From Paenibacillus oceani (GTDB taxonomy: Bacteria; Bacillota; Bacilli; Paenibacillales; NBRC-103111), in assembly GCF_014705615.1 (NCBI RefSeq), contig NZ_JACXJA010000032.1, positions 50,583 to 114,582 of the forward strand: a stretch of 64,000 nt of DNA, read 5' to 3'. This document shows positions 63,139 to 64,000 of this stretch, piece by piece (position 1 is the stretch's first letter; the number at the start of each line of letters is the position of its first letter). The notes beneath the pieces were generated by a model. It was given only the letters and a program-made list of their open reading frames with translations. It did not search any database and had not been told where the DNA came from. The translations under genes were made by a program, and so were the position numbers.

Positions 63139-63891
63139 TCACTTTGAAGTCCGACCTGCCGAATTAGCTCCGTTTAAATGCTTGTCAAACCATTCTTTAC
63201 ATTTTTGTAACATACCGATTGTTATCTGATGATTCACTCCAGCATATTCCACTAATTCTAAATTGCCGGCATACTTTTTGGACATAACACTCATAAAGTG
63301 TCGCTGGCTATCTATTGGAATTGTCATATCATCCTTGCCATGCAGCAAGAGGAGGGCTTTATTATCCTTAATTTTTAGGTGTGATACAGGATCGTGAGTT
63401 TCTACTAGCAGCCGTTTTTGAGGACACATCGGATCTATCCCTTTTTTTTCGCGATATAAATCCTCAAACTTGGTCCAGGCGCAAGAGCCATTAATCACGA
63501 CAGCTGTTGCAATTCTGGAGAAGTTGGAAAAAGCGCCTGCAGCAATAAAGCCGCCGCACGAGTGACCTACAATCCCTATATGATCTTGTGTTGTTGATAT
63601 TTCACTTGTGATTACTCCAATTTCCTGTATCCCTTGTAACACAACTTCCCAGAAGTAGTCTTCCAATACCGTATCGTCAAAATAATTAAGTTCTCCTCGT
63701 TCTCCATGATACGGCAATTCAGGAACTATGATTCGGTAACCCCAACTAGCAACCAAAGAGCCGAAAAAGCTGTAATTTTCGATATTCGAGGCCCAGCCGT
63801 GGTACAACAGGATGGTGCCTTTGGACGGAGAGGTTGGCGTAAATTCTAGGCAAGGTATGCCTCGGACGTGAAATTTTATATGTGTGCTCAC
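63139..63891 (-). CDS. Alpha/beta hydrolase (dienelactone hydrolase/YitV-like)
   Basis: 250 residues. Oxyanion region YHGWASNIEN, nucleophile elbow GIVGHSCGGFIAAG with the catalytic Ser, Asp in LLLHGKDDMTIP and His in YAGVNHQITIG, the complete triad. No signal peptide, so it is cytoplasmic. It resembles the prolyl-oligopeptidase-like or YitV esterase group. Its base composition is more AT-rich than the neighbouring ger and sugar genes. The substrate is unknown; monocistronic. Confidence 0.9.
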   Translation of the reverse strand: MSTHIKFHVRGIPCLEFTPTSPSKGTILLYHGWASNIENYSFFGSLVASWGYRIIVPELPYHGERGELNYFDDTVLEDYFWEVVLQGIQEIGVITSEISTTQDHIGIVGHSCGGFIAAGAFSNFSRIATAVVINGSCAWTKFEDLYREKKGIDPMCPQKRLLVETHDPVSHLKIKDNKALLLLHGKDDMTIPIDSQRHFMSVMSKKYAGNLELVEYAGVNHQITIGMLQKCKEWFDKHLNGANSAGRTSK

Positions 63892-64000
63892 AATTCCTCC
63901 CGATGTATTCCGTAGCCTCTCGGCATTCGCCGAGGCAGATGGGGCAAGGGATTCCCTATACCCTCCGGCGTATCCATCCTCCTACTTGCGTAGGGGGATT

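Noticed and set aside
63892..64000. Possible repeat or coding start at the right edge
   Set aside because: Only 109 bases are present and no motif is clear.

Overview
The window looks like chromosomal DNA of a spore-forming member of the Paenibacillaceae (Paenibacillus or Cohnella type). The pointers are a complete gerA/gerC/gerB germinant-receptor operon, carbohydrate importers with lipoprotein binding proteins and two permeases but no own ATPase, YesM/YesN-type sensor kinase and AraC-type response regulator pairs, strong purine-rich ribosome binding sites, and moderately GC-rich coding sequence. I see no rRNA, tRNA, CRISPR array, transposase or phage gene. Species-level placement is not possible from the sequence alone.

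Layout. 0-5 kb: an AraC regulator that may be cut by the left edge, a MerR regulator fused to a methyltransferase, a UDP-GlcNAc 2-epimerase, a VOC protein and a small methyltransferase. 5-13.7 kb: a glycan-use operon on the minus strand (FAD oxidoreductase, two Lpl-type permeases, binding lipoprotein, secreted DUF4838 protein) with a divergent AraC regulator. 13.7-16.3 kb: two decayed loci, a two-component system with an internal deletion and a DJ-1/PfpI gene. 16.3-20.2 kb: a membrane protein, a ceramidase-like hydrolase, a gerB remnant and an AT-rich patch with small membrane ORFs. 20.3-24.8 kb: a sugar-acid operon (enolase-superfamily dehydratase, zinc dehydrogenase, SDR) with two divergent GntR regulators. 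24.8-31.1 kb: remnants of a UvrA-like gene, a MATE exporter and a TPP-dependent enzyme, mixed with intact genes (an OmpR-type two-component system, an L,D-transpeptidase, a CDGSH protein).

31.3-42.4 kb: a large minus-strand carbohydrate locus. A binding lipoprotein is translationally coupled to a YesM-type kinase, followed by a YesN-type regulator, then a second binding lipoprotein, two permeases, a hydroxyacid dehydrogenase, a PfkB kinase and a DapA-family lyase. 42.6-48.1 kb: a GyrI-like protein, a second DapA-family lyase behind a truncated binding-protein gene with two FadR-like operators, a second FAD oxidoreductase and an SDR. 48.3-56.1 kb: another importer operon in which the kinase and regulator lie between the permeases and the binding protein, ending in a Gfo/Idh/MocA oxidoreductase. 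56.2-60.5 kb: a LacI-type remnant and the ger operon with a small D-type subunit gene. 60.5-63.9 kb: a serine hydrolase coupled to a MerR regulator, and an alpha/beta hydrolase. A roughly 134-bp dispersed repeat occurs at 47.0 and 62.8 kb.

Taken together, most intact genes sense, import and oxidise or cleave carbohydrate fragments from outside the cell. The three importers presumably share one MsmX-type ATPase encoded elsewhere (inference). The notable features are the number of decaying genes (about nine), the coupling of a binding protein to a sensor kinase, the MerR-methyltransferase fusion, and two FAD oxidoreductases of the same broad kind in loci whose substrate is unknown.
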